Origin: CAYJAY01 sp964368445
GTDB taxonomy: Bacteria; Bacillota; Clostridia; Oscillospirales; Ruminococcaceae
NCBI GenBank assembly: GCA_964368445.1
Contig: CAYJAY010000013.1
Span: 1 to 55,640 of the forward strand
Reading direction: 5' to 3'
Length of the DNA stretch: 55,640 nt
Part shown: piece by piece, positions 1-9,074 of the stretch
How positions within the stretch are numbered: position 1 is the first letter of the stretch
Layout of the letters: the number at the start of each line of letters is the position of its first letter
The notes under the pieces: generated by a model
Seen by the model: the letters and a program-made list of their open reading frames with translations, nothing else
Databases searched by the model: none
What the model was told of the DNA's origin: nothing
Program-made: the position numbers and the translations under genes

Positions 1-519
<519 letters not shown>

Positions 520-520
<1 letters not shown>

Positions 521-551
521 TTCCTCATTCCTCATTCCTCATTCCACATTC
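520..551. repeat. Heptanucleotide array (ATTCCTC)n
   Basis: Three copies of ATTCCTC are followed by degenerate ATTCCAC and ATTCATA units. The period is 7 nt. The array lies immediately outside the right inverted repeat of the composite element and about 70 bp upstream of the YheO-type gene. Confidence 0.85.
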
Positions 552-623
552 ATAATGCCGCCGCAAGGCGACACCATAGCCCAGAGCCTTAGCCTTTATA
601 ATTGATACTTTGGAGGATATTTT

Positions 624-1253
624 ATGATAACAGAAAAACAATTCTATGATTATCTTGAAAACATCGCAAGCCTTGTCGCAGAGACATTCGGTTCAAACTG
701 TGAGGTGGTAGTGTCCGATGTTAATGACCCCGACCACGCGATTAAGGCTATCTTTAACGGTCATGTTACGGGAAGAAAGATAGGCGACCCTCTTCAACCT
801 TTTGCTAAAGAACGGGTTGACAACGCTGCGGACGGTTATTATATAAATTACATGAGCCAAAAGGGGGGCAAGATGGTTAAAAGTTCGACGCTTGCAACCG
901 AAATAGGCGAGATCAACGTTGCGTTTTGCATAAACTATGATTGCGCCGAAATCGAAAAGATGCGCGCCGGATTAAACGAGTTTCTTACAATGCAAACAGA
1001 CGAAACGTTGCTTGTCGGGGGACAGGGCGTTTTTGCTCCGTCAATTGAACAAGCGGTTATCGAAGCGATTACAAACATCGGGAAGCCGGTTGCGCTTATG
1101 ACCAAAAAGGACAGGCTTCAGATTATTGAGTATCTTGAAAGTAAAGGCGTCTTAAAGATGCAAAAGAGCATTCAAGCAATTGCACAATATCTTGGGATTT
1201 CGCGATACACCGTTTATAACTATCTAAATGAGCTTAACTTGACGGATAGTTGA
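624..1253 (+). CDS. YheO-type PAS/HTH transcriptional regulator
   Basis: Predicted cytoplasmic DNA-binding regulator of 209 aa. Residues about 5-115 match the YheO-like PAS domain in length and pattern (a long helix, then a segment rich in N/G/D with VTGRKIGDPL). Residues about 145-205 form the C-terminal helix-turn-helix of the same family, with a recognition helix near YLGISRYTVYNYLNEL. The ATG has a strong site, GGAGG, 8 nt upstream. Members such as E. coli YheO/DauR respond to small molecules, but the ligand cannot be read from sequence. The gene is probably monocistronic: the next gene has its own promoter. Its 3' end lies in a dyad that is repeated just downstream (1235-1291). Confidence 0.85.
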   Translation: MITEKQFYDYLENIASLVAETFGSNCEVVVSDVNDPDHAIKAIFNGHVTGRKIGDPLQPFAKERVDNAADGYYINYMSQKGGKMVKSSTLATEIGEINVAFCINYDCAEIEKMRAGLNEFLTMQTDETLLVGGQGVFAPSIEQAVIEAITNIGKPVALMTKKDRLQIIEYLESKGVLKMQKSIQAIAQYLGISRYTVYNYLNELNLTDS

Positions 1254-1325
1254 GTTCGTTTAGAACATTAACTTGACTGACAGTTAAGTTGGTTATGAGC
1301 ATTAATTTTACCGATATCTAATGTT

Positions 1326-1353
1326 TTGTTTTGTCTAGCTAATATGGTATAAT
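1326..1353 (+). promoter_or_regulatory. Probable sigma-A promoter for the SpoIIM-family gene
   Basis: TTGTTT (1326-1331), a 16-nt spacer and TATAAT (1348-1353) precede the coding start by about 30 nt. The -35 is imperfect and the -10 is consensus. Confidence 0.5.
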
Positions 1354-1382
1354 ATATCAAAACAAACAAAGAGAGGGTGCTG

Positions 1383-1994
1383 TTGTTGAACTTAACGCAA
1401 AGAGAAAAAAACATATGTAAACTTGCCTTGATTTTGACGGGAGCTTTTGTCGTTGTAGCAATAGTTGTCGAGGCGGTGTTGTTTATGGTTTTTCAAACCA
1501 ACCCGGAAATCGAACAAAGTTTATTAAACTATATCAACGAGCTTTTCGCTTCTGTTGACATAATCGACGAACAAGGAAACATAAAGTTTTCGTTGCTTTT
1601 TGCAAACAACCTAAGCGCATCGTTTTATATTATCGCATATGGAGTAATTCCGTTTTTGTTTCTACCTATTTTTGCGGCTTTGCTTAATGCCGTAGTTGTC
1701 GGAATTGTCGGAGCCCTTTCGCTTTCTTCCGGTCTTTCGGTGTTGGCGTTTGCCATGGGGATTTTGCCCCACGGTATCTTTGAAATACCGGCAATATGCC
1801 TTGCTTGTGCGCTTGGATGTTATCTTTGTAAAGATATAATCAACGTTGTTTTAAATGCAAAAGAGCGACCGGCGTTTAAAACGTTGGCGTATGAAAAGCT
1901 TAAATTATTGGCTTTAGTTGTTATTCCTCTTTTGCTTATAGCGGCGGTTATCGAAACATATATAACCCCCGGTATTTTAATGCTTTTTATCTAG
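1383..1994 (+). CDS. SpoIIM-family integral membrane protein
   Basis: Small polytopic membrane protein of about 203 aa from the chosen TTG start. It has an N-terminal membrane segment (about residues 12-35), a soluble loop of about 40 residues, and three or four further hydrophobic segments. The stretch with PHGIFEIPA followed by a cysteine-containing helix is the hallmark of the SpoIIM/DUF95 family, which includes the stage II sporulation membrane protein M of the DMP engulfment complex. The frame also opens at GTG 1377, but GAGAGG (1371-1376) touches that codon. TTG 1383 or 1386 gives normal spacing. One membrane-protein family member does not prove sporulation, because the family is also found in non-sporulating bacteria. 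No spoIID or spoIIP is nearby. Confidence 0.75.
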   Translation: MLNLTQREKNICKLALILTGAFVVVAIVVEAVLFMVFQTNPEIEQSLLNYINELFASVDIIDEQGNIKFSLLFANNLSASFYIIAYGVIPFLFLPIFAALLNAVVVGIVGALSLSSGLSVLAFAMGILPHGIFEIPAICLACALGCYLCKDIINVVLNAKERPAFKTLAYEKLKLLALVVIPLLLIAAVIETYITPGILMLFI

Positions 1995-2138
1995 GCATAT
2001 CGTGCCATAACGCGAATATGTTTGGTTTTTCTTGCTTTTTTTTACGTAATATATTATTATCAAAGTATATTTTGTATATTTTAAATCTTAAAGCTAATGA
2101 TTTTTCGGCACGAAACAAAAAGGAGACGTTATTTACAT

Positions 2139-3317
2139 ATGAACAGTATCTTCACAAAGAAAAATTTTTCAAGTTGGCTTAAAGTTGTTTTAATATGTTT
2201 GCTTGCGGCAACGCTTTTTGTCGGTTGTTATGAGCAAGACGGCGATAACAAGGGGCAAACCGACGTGACCCCGACTCCGTTGCCGGAACAACTTTCGACC
2301 ACTCAAGACGAAATATCCGATTTTGTTATAACGCTAGAGCCGACAAATGCTAGCTATTTAAAAGGAGACACCCCAAGCCCATTGTCTGTGGAAGCTTCGG
2401 GAGAGGGAAACATAAACTATCAATGGTTCGAGGTTTTGCAAGGAACGGAACACAGCGCTGTTGAAGACGGAGGAACAAAAAACTTTTTGCCGTCGACCGA
2501 ACAAACAGGCGCGAGACAGTACTATTGTTTGGTTACAAGGATTAACGCAGACGGAACAGTTGAAGCGATTAAATCGCAAACCATTATGGTTGCAGTTAAC
2601 GAAAGTGGAGAAGCCCCCGAACAAACTTCAAGCAACAGTTCGAGCGGAAGCTCAAGCAGCGGTTCGGGGCTTTGGATATCCCGACAACCTGTCAGCACCA
2701 CGGTGAGGGTGGGTGAATCGATGACGTTGTCGCTTGAAGCGCGCGGAAGCGGGGCGTTAAGCTATCAATGGTATACAAGTATATATTCCGGTGCTAACCC
2801 TGCTGTTATAATAGAAAACCAACGCGAGAGCGCACTTGTTATGCAAACCGGCGCAGCGTATAGCCAGCTATATTATTGTGTCGTGACCGATCAAACGGGA
2901 GCTTCGGTCAGAAGCAACATCGTAACGGCGACCGTTTTGGACAACCCACAACCCGCCGCAACACCAACACCAACCCCAACCCCAACCTCAACATCAACGC
3001 CGAAACCGGCGGAAAAACCCGTTATAACCTCGACGCTTGCAAGCAAGATATATGTACAAAGTGACACGGAAGTTGCTAGCAATAAGCTCTATTCATTCAC
3101 AGCAAGCGTTACCCCTCCTACAAGCGGAACGCTAAGCTATCAATGGTATCGCGATGGTTCGGCGATAGTCGGCGCGACAAGTGACACATATACACCGCAA
3201 AGTACAGACCTTAAACTTAACGGAACGGTCGAGTTTTATTGTATAGTAACAAACACCGATGGAACAACCAGCGCAACGACGCAAACCAACACAGCGGTTT
3301 TAACACTTAATCCGTAA
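2139..3317 (+). CDS. Secreted lipoprotein with three Ig-like repeats
   Basis: Surface lipoprotein of 392 aa. A lipoprotein signal peptide (basic N-terminus, hydrophobic core about 14-27) ends in lipobox FVGC with Cys30. Three Ig-like repeats follow at about residues 58-152, 177-268 and 300-390. Each carries a YQW[FY] strand and a paired [FY]YC strand, as in bacterial adhesion and cell-wall Ig repeats. They are joined by low-complexity linkers, one Ser/Gly-rich (about 165-177) and one Pro/Thr-rich (about 270-290). An ATG at 2139 with AGGAG 13 nt upstream starts the signal peptide properly; an in-frame ATG at 2097 would add a charged, non-signal leader and is rejected. No enzymatic domain is visible. 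Role is probably binding or spacer; the partner is unknown. Confidence 0.8.
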   Translation: MNSIFTKKNFSSWLKVVLICLLAATLFVGCYEQDGDNKGQTDVTPTPLPEQLSTTQDEISDFVITLEPTNASYLKGDTPSPLSVEASGEGNINYQWFEVLQGTEHSAVEDGGTKNFLPSTEQTGARQYYCLVTRINADGTVEAIKSQTIMVAVNESGEAPEQTSSNSSSGSSSSGSGLWISRQPVSTTVRVGESMTLSLEARGSGALSYQWYTSIYSGANPAVIIENQRESALVMQTGAAYSQLYYCVVTDQTGASVRSNIVTATVLDNPQPAATPTPTPTPTSTSTPKPAEKPVITSTLASKIYVQSDTEVASNKLYSFTASVTPPTSGTLSYQWYRDGSAIVGATSDTYTPQSTDLKLNGTVEFYCIVTNTDGTTSATTQTNTAVLTLNP

Positions 3318-3344
3318 GATTAAAAATAGTTAAATTAAAAAAAT

Positions 3345-3385
3345 AAAAATCACAGGTTCAACAAACGTTGTCTCCTGTGATTTTT
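3345..3385. terminator. Bidirectional intrinsic terminator
   Basis: AAAAATCACAGG (3345-3356) pairs with CCTGTGATTTTT (3374-3385), with a T-run on each strand. It lies between two convergent genes, the Ig-like lipoprotein (+) and nrdD (-). Confidence 0.85.
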
Positions 3386-3404
3386 TTATGTTTTGATTAT
3401 TTGA

Positions 3405-5798
3405 TTACGCGTTGGCTTTTGCAAAACCGATTATATCGGAAGCGTTTGAAAAGCGTTCTATCTGTCCGTTTTTCACCACTAAAAGTGTGGGCGCTTGCAT
3501 AATTCCCATCTCTTGCGAAAACTTTGCTTTTTCCTCTGCGTCAACTACGTTGTAGTTTATGTTTGCTTTGTCCAAAACATTTTTTGCGGTTTTACAACCG
3601 GGACAGGTTTTGGTCGTGAACAAAAACAACCCGTCCTCCAAGATCTCGCTCATCGTCGTTTGTCCGTCCAGTTGCTGTTCTTGACGGTGTCTAGGATCTG
3701 CGTTAACGGCGTTTTCGATGTCGTATGTCATGCGCATTTTAAACTCTTCGGATTTTCCGTCGTTCCAGTTTTGAACCGGTCGATAGTATCCCGTAATTCT
3801 GCTGTAGATTTCGGCTTTTTCGAAACATTCGGGGCAGTTTTCGTGTTCCCCGGCGAGATATCCGTGGTTTTTACAGACGGAATATGTCGGAGATATCGTG
3901 TAATAGGGAAGTTTGTAGTTTTCCGAAATCTTGCGAACCAAACTTTGCGCCGCGCCCCAATTGGGAAGCTTTTCACCCAAAAAAGTGTGGAACACCGTCC
4001 CCGAGGTATAAAGAGTTTGAAGTTCGTCTTGAATGTCCAAAGCCTCGAAGATATCGTCGGAAAAACCAACCGGAAGATGCGACGAGTTGGTGTAGTAGGG
4101 GACGCCGCCGTCTTGGGAAGCGGTTTTGATGTTGGGATATTTTGAAACGTCGTGTTTTGCAAGCCTAAACGAGGTGCTTTCGGCGGGGGTGGCCTCGAGG
4201 TTGTATAGGTCGCCATACTGCTCTTGATAGTCGGAAAGTTTCTCTCGCATGTGGTTTAAAACATTTTTTGCAAACTGTTGAGTTTGTTTGTTTGTCATGT
4301 CTTGTCCCAACCATTTGGCGTTAAGCCCGGCTTCGTTTAACCCGACAAGCCCGATAGTTGAAAAATGGCTGTCGAACGAACCGAGGTAGCGTTTTGTGTA
4401 TGGGTATAGTCCTTCGTTTAAAAGCTTGGTTACGATGTCGCGCTTTATCTTGAGTGAGCGCGCAGATATATCCATCATCTTGTTAAGACGCTTATAGAAA
4501 TCCCCCTCGTCGGTTGCAAGATACGCAATTCGCGGAATGTTGATGGTGACGACCCCTATCGAGCCGGTGCTTTCGCCGCTTCCGAAAAAACCACCCGATT
4601 TTTTGCGAAGTTCGCGAAGGTCAAGGCGCAGACGGCAACACATGCTTCGCACGTCGGAAGGCTCCATGTCGGAATTGATATAGTTCGAGAAATACGGTGT
4701 GCCATATTTTGCGGTCATCTCGAAAAGAAGTTTGTTGTTTTCGGTGTTTGACCAATCGAAATCTTTTGTTATCGAATAGGTGGGGATGGGGTATTGGAAC
4801 CCTCTGCCGTTTGCGTCACCTTCGATCATAGTTTCGATAAACGCTTTGTTAACCATGTCCATCTCGGGTTTGCAATCTTTATAACAAAAATCCATCTCTT
4901 TTCCGCCCACAATCGCCGGAAGCTCGGCAAGGTCGGGCGGCACGGTCCAGTCGAGCGTTATGTTGGAAAACGGTGCTTGTGTTCCCCAGCGGCTTGGTGT
5001 GTTGACGCCATATATAAACGATTGAATACAGTTTTTAACTTCATAATACGAAAGGTTGTCCGCTTTTACAAACGGCGCAAGATATGTGTCGAACGACGAA
5101 AAAGCCTGTGCGCCCGCCCATTCGTTTTGCATGATGCCAAGGAAGTTGACCATCTGGTTGCAAATAGAGCTTAGATGTTTTGCCGGCGCGGAGGTTATTT
5201 TGCCCGGAATTCCGCCAAGACCTTCTTGTATAAGCTGTTTAAGCGACCAACCGGCACAATATCCCGTCAACATCGAAAGGTCGTGGAGATGTATGTCGGC
5301 GTTTCGGTGGGCCTCGCCAATCTCGCGGTCGTATATCTCGGAAAGCCAATAGTTCGCGGTTATAGCCCCAGAGTTGCTTAAAATCAAACCACCAACCGAA
5401 TATGTAACGGTGGAGTTTTCCTTAACCCTCCAGTCGGTGACGCGAACATAACTGTCGACAACCTGTTTATAGTCAAGTATTGTAGACCCTAGGTTTCGCA
5501 GTTTTTCGTGGTGTTTGCGGTATAGGATATAGCTTTTTGCAACGTCGGCATATCCCGCTTTAATTAAAACGTTTTCCACGCTGTCCTGGATATCCTCGAC
5601 CCCGATTAAGCCGTTTTTCACATTCGGTTCATAGTCTGCCGTAACCTTTAACGCCAAAAGATCCACAATGTCGGGGTTATACTTTTTGTCCACCGATTCA
5701 AACGCCTTTGTGATGGCTATCGCTATCTTTGTGATGTCAAACGACACCGCGTTCCCGTCTCTTTTGGCTACTTGATACATCTTTGTTCTCGCTTTCAC
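3405..5798 (-). CDS. nrdD: Anaerobic (class III) ribonucleoside-triphosphate reductase with fused C-terminal glutaredoxin-like domain
   Basis: Oxygen-sensitive glycyl-radical enzyme making deoxyribonucleotides for DNA synthesis; activated by the adjacent NrdG. Residues about 8-95 form the ATP-cone allosteric domain. The catalytic barrel follows, with MCCRLRLD and the glycine-rich FFGSGESTGS segment. A zinc-type motif (CKNHGY...CPEC) precedes the glycyl-radical loop at ITGYYRP. Residues about 720-797 are an extra redoxin domain with active site CPGC (about 732-735) and a cis-Pro motif APT. At 797 aa it is longer than typical NrdD because of this fusion. The annotated start is GTG 5798, but ATG 5780 (MYQVAKRDG) matches family N-termini equally well. 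nrdG lies 68 nt upstream on the same strand. The fused redoxin suggests internal delivery of electrons, as opposed to use of formate; that is inference. Confidence 0.95.
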   Translation of the reverse strand: MKARTKMYQVAKRDGNAVSFDITKIAIAITKAFESVDKKYNPDIVDLLALKVTADYEPNVKNGLIGVEDIQDSVENVLIKAGYADVAKSYILYRKHHEKLRNLGSTILDYKQVVDSYVRVTDWRVKENSTVTYSVGGLILSNSGAITANYWLSEIYDREIGEAHRNADIHLHDLSMLTGYCAGWSLKQLIQEGLGGIPGKITSAPAKHLSSICNQMVNFLGIMQNEWAGAQAFSSFDTYLAPFVKADNLSYYEVKNCIQSFIYGVNTPSRWGTQAPFSNITLDWTVPPDLAELPAIVGGKEMDFCYKDCKPEMDMVNKAFIETMIEGDANGRGFQYPIPTYSITKDFDWSNTENNKLLFEMTAKYGTPYFSNYINSDMEPSDVRSMCCRLRLDLRELRKKSGGFFGSGESTGSIGVVTINIPRIAYLATDEGDFYKRLNKMMDISARSLKIKRDIVTKLLNEGLYPYTKRYLGSFDSHFSTIGLVGLNEAGLNAKWLGQDMTNKQTQQFAKNVLNHMREKLSDYQEQYGDLYNLEATPAESTSFRLAKHDVSKYPNIKTASQDGGVPYYTNSSHLPVGFSDDIFEALDIQDELQTLYTSGTVFHTFLGEKLPNWGAAQSLVRKISENYKLPYYTISPTYSVCKNHGYLAGEHENCPECFEKAEIYSRITGYYRPVQNWNDGKSEEFKMRMTYDIENAVNADPRHRQEQQLDGQTTMSEILEDGLFLFTTKTCPGCKTAKNVLDKANINYNVVDAEEKAKFSQEMGIMQAPTLLVVKNGQIERFSNASDIIGFAKANA

Positions 5799-5866
5799 TT
5801 TTTAATTATATTTTAATACTGCTTGTAAAATGTTCTGTCAATTTTCCTAAATGTATTTAATATGTG

Positions 5867-6547
5867 TTATCGCAACACGGTGTTTGGAACAATCGATTGT
5901 ACGTCGATTAAAAACTGTTGATACACTTCGGGCGCAAACGCCGTGCAACTTTGGCCGACAAGATTGTCGCTTGGGACAAATCTCTGTAAGAAATAACGTT
6001 TGGCGCCGCTGATTTGTTCGGCGGCTTTTAAAATGCTTTGTGTGTCGTGGAGCGGGCGCGCGACGGTTGTTCGGAATTCATAATCGACGTTGTCTTGAAG
6101 TACGAGCTCTATTGTCTTTTTTACGGGAGAAACGTCGACATTTTTGACACCTACCGTTTCGCTGTATCGTTCAAACGAATTTTTTATGTCAACCGCGACA
6201 TAATCCACTAGCTTTTTGTCTATCAACATTTTAAGTTTGTCGGGAAAAAATCCGTTTGTGTCGAGCTTGACGAACAGCCCTAAATTTTTTATATCTAAAA
6301 GCAGACCTTCGATGTCGTTTTGTGCAAGCGGCTCTCCGCCCGTTACGCAAACACCGTCTAGCATGTTTTTTCTTTTTTCTAGAAATTTAACAACTTCACG
6401 TTGGCTTATCTCGGTTGTTTCGCCCGTTACAATCGTCGCGTTGTGGCAAAATGGGCAGCGCAGGTTACAACCGCCGATAAAGATAACAGAACAAACTTTG
6501 TTCGGGTAGTCGGTCAACGATGTTTTTAAAAATCCCGATATTTTCAA
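5867..6547 (-). CDS. nrdG: Anaerobic ribonucleotide reductase activating protein (radical SAM)
   Basis: Radical SAM activase of 226 aa that uses S-adenosylmethionine and a [4Fe-4S] cluster to install the glycyl radical on NrdD. The cluster motif C-x3-C-x2-C is visible in GGCNLRCPFCHN. The GGEP motif (VTGGEPL) binds SAM. The start is set at TTG 6547, which has AAGGGG 8 nt upstream and gives the usual N-terminus LKISGFLKTSLTDYP. A longer frame to 6655 has no family-like N-terminus. It is transcribed with nrdD from a promoter near 6735-6763 through a leader of about 180 nt. Confidence 0.93.
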   Translation of the reverse strand: MKISGFLKTSLTDYPNKVCSVIFIGGCNLRCPFCHNATIVTGETTEISQREVVKFLEKRKNMLDGVCVTGGEPLAQNDIEGLLLDIKNLGLFVKLDTNGFFPDKLKMLIDKKLVDYVAVDIKNSFERYSETVGVKNVDVSPVKKTIELVLQDNVDYEFRTTVARPLHDTQSILKAAEQISGAKRYFLQRFVPSDNLVGQSCTAFAPEVYQQFLIDVQSIVPNTVLR

Positions 6548-6680
6548 CGTTTTGTCCCCTTCAAAATGCCACAAGAGCAAAAAAAATACAGATTCCCTCA
6601 AAAAAGCTTTGAAACTTAAGTGCCTGCACTGTGTTTGAAATCGACCTAAAAACACCGTAATAGAAGAATTCCTGTATACG

Positions 6681-6770
6681 CTATATATAGTATTTGTTTT
6701 TGAAATTGTTTTCCATACACTAGATTTAGTATGAATTATATCACGTTATCGTTTTTATGTCTATATATAG
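6681..6770 (-). promoter_or_regulatory. nrdG-nrdD promoter with three NrdR-box-like operators
   Basis: On the minus strand TAGACA (6763-6758), a 17-nt spacer and TATAAT (6740-6735) make a near-consensus sigma-A promoter with a start near 6728. Three sites match the palindromic NrdR core: CTATATATAG at 6761-6770, CTAGATTTAG at 6720-6729 and CTATATATAG at 6681-6690. The first overlaps the -35 element and the second covers the likely transcription start. Centre spacings are 41 and 39 bp, near four helical turns. NrdR is the known ATP/dATP-sensing repressor of ribonucleotide reductase operons; its gene is not in this window. Confidence 0.8.
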
Positions 6771-6995
6771 ATGTTGAAAAAATTAACTTTGTGCAAAGTT
6801 TATATTTTTGATTAAAGTTTTGCGTTATGTTTAACACTTGTTTATGCAATAAATACAAAGTTGATTTTTTTGATATAAAGTTTATTTCTTTTTGATGATG
6901 TTCGATGTTTTTTTGACAAATACAGTATAAATTTGTTTAAATATTACGCGAATTAAAAATTTGTAAAAACCTATAGTAAACATTTGAGAATTTTG

Positions 6996-7024
6996 TTGAA
7001 AATTAATCAGATATATAATACAAT
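6996..7024 (+). promoter_or_regulatory. Sigma-A promoter for the flavoprotein - cmk - plsC - ispH/rpsA operon
   Basis: TTGAAA (6996-7001), a 17-nt spacer and TACAAT (7019-7024) give a start near 7031, 60 nt before the TTG start of the first gene. The rest of 6771-6995, between the divergent promoters, is AT-rich and I see nothing else in it. Confidence 0.65.
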
Positions 7025-7090
7025 ATACTGTGAAACAACTTAAGATACAGTTTGAAATGTTTGTTGTCAAAAAAAGCAGAGGAATATTTT

Positions 7091-8326
7091 TTGAAAAATA
7101 TAGATGTTGTGGTGGTGGGTGCCGGGGCTTCGGGGCTTATGGCGGCAGGGTTTGCCGCAAAACGAAACCTTTCGGTGCTTGTTATCGAAAAAAATAAGAT
7201 AGTTGGCAAAAAACTGCTTATAACCGGAAAAGGACGTTGCAACGTTATAAACGATTGTGATGTCGAGACGTTTCTCTCAAACGTCATACGAGGGGACAAG
7301 TTTTTGCGTAGCGCGGTGTCGACGTTTTGCCCGCGTGATATAATGGAGTTTTTCGAGGATCAAGGGATTTCGCTTGTAACCGAAAGGGGAAACAGGGTTT
7401 TTCCGAAATCCAACCGTTCCGCAGATATAGTCAATTGTCTTAAAGAATTCGCGATTACAAGTGGCGCGACGATAGCGGCGGCGGAAGTTAAACGGATAGA
7501 CCAAAACGACGACGGTTTGTTTTGTGTTTTAACGGGCGACAAAACTGTGTACACCTGCAAAGCGGTGGTGGTGGCGACGGGCGGAAAGTCATATCCGCTC
7601 ACCGGAAGCACGGGGGACGGATATCGTTTCGCAAAACAACATGGACACACCGTGACAAAGCCTGTTCCGGCGCTTGTGTCGCTTGTGTCAAACGACCAAG
7701 AGCTTTTTTGCCTTTCGGGGCTTTCGCTTAAAAACGTCACGTTAAACGCGCTTTATAATCAAAAACAGTTTTTTTCGGAACAAGGCGAGATGCTTTTTAC
7801 ACATGACGGAATTTCGGGGCCGCTTTCGCTTTCGCTTTCGTCAAGGCTTCGCGACAAAGATTTTAATAATCTTGAAGTTTTTATCGATTTAAAACCGGCT
7901 CTTGCTGCCGACACGCTCGACCAAAGGATTTGGCGAGATTTTAAAGAAAATATAAACAAAGAGTTTAAAAATAGCCTGGCTATGTTAGTTCCAAAGTCGT
8001 TGATACCAATAATAATAACTCGAAGCGGAATAGAACCCTCAAAAAAGGTTAATTCGATAACTGCCGAGCAACGCAAGAAACTTGTTTCGGTTTTGAAAAA
8101 AGTTGAGGTAAAGATAATTGAATTGTCGAGTTTCGACCAAGCCATCATAACGTCGGGCGGGGTGGAACTCAAAGAGATTAACCCAAAAACAATGCAATCA
8201 AAAAAGGTTGACAACCTATATTTTGTGGGTGAGGTTCTCGATTGTGACGCATATACCGGAGGGTTTAACCTCGGAATAGCTTTTTCAACGGCGGCGGCAG
8301 CAGGCAACCATATATTGAGCGAATGA
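7091..8326 (+). CDS. HI0933/BaiN-like FAD-dependent oxidoreductase
   Basis: Flavoprotein of about 411 aa. The N-terminal Rossmann motif GAGASG (VVVVGAGASGLMAAG) binds the ADP part of FAD. A second flavoprotein signature, VVATGGKSYPLTGSTGDGY, lies at about 160-180, and the family C-terminus GEVLDCDAYTGGFNLGIAFSTA is intact. TTG 7091 is chosen because AGAGG lies 8 nt upstream and the Rossmann strand begins four residues later; the longer frame to 7052 lacks a site. The true substrate of most HI0933 proteins is unknown, and the BaiN bile-acid name is by homology only. It heads the operon with cmk, plsC and ispH-rpsA, an order common in Clostridia. Confidence 0.85.
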   Translation: MKNIDVVVVGAGASGLMAAGFAAKRNLSVLVIEKNKIVGKKLLITGKGRCNVINDCDVETFLSNVIRGDKFLRSAVSTFCPRDIMEFFEDQGISLVTERGNRVFPKSNRSADIVNCLKEFAITSGATIAAAEVKRIDQNDDGLFCVLTGDKTVYTCKAVVVATGGKSYPLTGSTGDGYRFAKQHGHTVTKPVPALVSLVSNDQELFCLSGLSLKNVTLNALYNQKQFFSEQGEMLFTHDGISGPLSLSLSSRLRDKDFNNLEVFIDLKPALAADTLDQRIWRDFKENINKEFKNSLAMLVPKSLIPIIITRSGIEPSKKVNSITAEQRKKLVSVLKKVEVKIIELSSFDQAIITSGGVELKEINPKTMQSKKVDNLYFVGEVLDCDAYTGGFNLGIAFSTAAAAGNHILSE

Positions 8327-8405
8327 CTGTGGTTTGATGTTGGTAACATCGACCAAGAGTTAAACTGTAAAAAATATAAATTAAATATAAAGGAGTTTTT
8401 GACTT

Positions 8406-9074
8406 ATGGTATCAATAGCTATTGACGGCCCAGCGGGAGCGGGAAAGAGCACGATTGCAAGGAAACTTGCGGAACAACTTGGATATATATATGTTGACAC
8501 CGGCGCGCTTTACAGAACGATAGCATATTTTGTCATGTCGAAAGGCGTTGATATGCGTAAAGACAAAAACGTCGCGGCTTTGTTGACGGGGCTTTTGATA
8601 GAACTGCGGTTTGTTGGAACGGAACAACGCGTGTTTTTGAACAACAACGATGTTTCGGGCAAGATTAGAAGCGAAGCGGTTTCGATGGCGGCGTCTGCGG
8701 TTTCGGCGCTTCCGTCGGTTCGCGAGTTTCTTCTGTCGCTTCAAAAGGATATTGCAAAAGCAAACAACGTCGTAATGGACGGGCGCGACATAGGAACGGT
8801 TGTGCTTCCTAATGCCGATATAAAGATATATCTAACCGCCTCCCCCGAAGACAGGGCGATGCGTCGATATATCCAACTTAAAGATAAAGGCATGAGCGCC
8901 GACTATAACGCCGTTTTGTCCGATCTCATCAAACGCGACTATGATGACAGCCACCGCGAGATAGCTCCGCTTAAAGTTGCGGACGACGCCGAGTATGTCG
9001 ACACGACCGGCAATGAATTGGAGAAATCCATTAAAATTTTATGTGACCTTGTAAAGGAAAAACTTAAACAATGA
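8406..9074 (+). CDS. cmk: Cytidylate kinase
   Basis: Cytoplasmic (d)CMP kinase of 222 aa, phosphorylating CMP and dCMP with ATP. The P-loop GPAGAGKST is at residues about 8-16, followed by YVDTGALYRT of the CMP-binding region and MDGRDIGTVV, both cytidylate-kinase specific. The ATG has an excellent AAAGGAG site. Its stop codon overlaps the ATG of plsC (ATGA at 9071-9074), indicating translational coupling. Confidence 0.95.
   Translation: MVSIAIDGPAGAGKSTIARKLAEQLGYIYVDTGALYRTIAYFVMSKGVDMRKDKNVAALLTGLLIELRFVGTEQRVFLNNNDVSGKIRSEAVSMAASAVSALPSVREFLLSLQKDIAKANNVVMDGRDIGTVVLPNADIKIYLTASPEDRAMRRYIQLKDKGMSADYNAVLSDLIKRDYDDSHREIAPLKVADDAEYVDTTGNELEKSIKILCDLVKEKLKQ

Noticed and set aside
3495..4145. 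216-codon open frame antisense to nrdD
   Set aside because: The nrdD frame has every family motif; the antisense frame is Phe/Val-rich shadow with no ribosome site.
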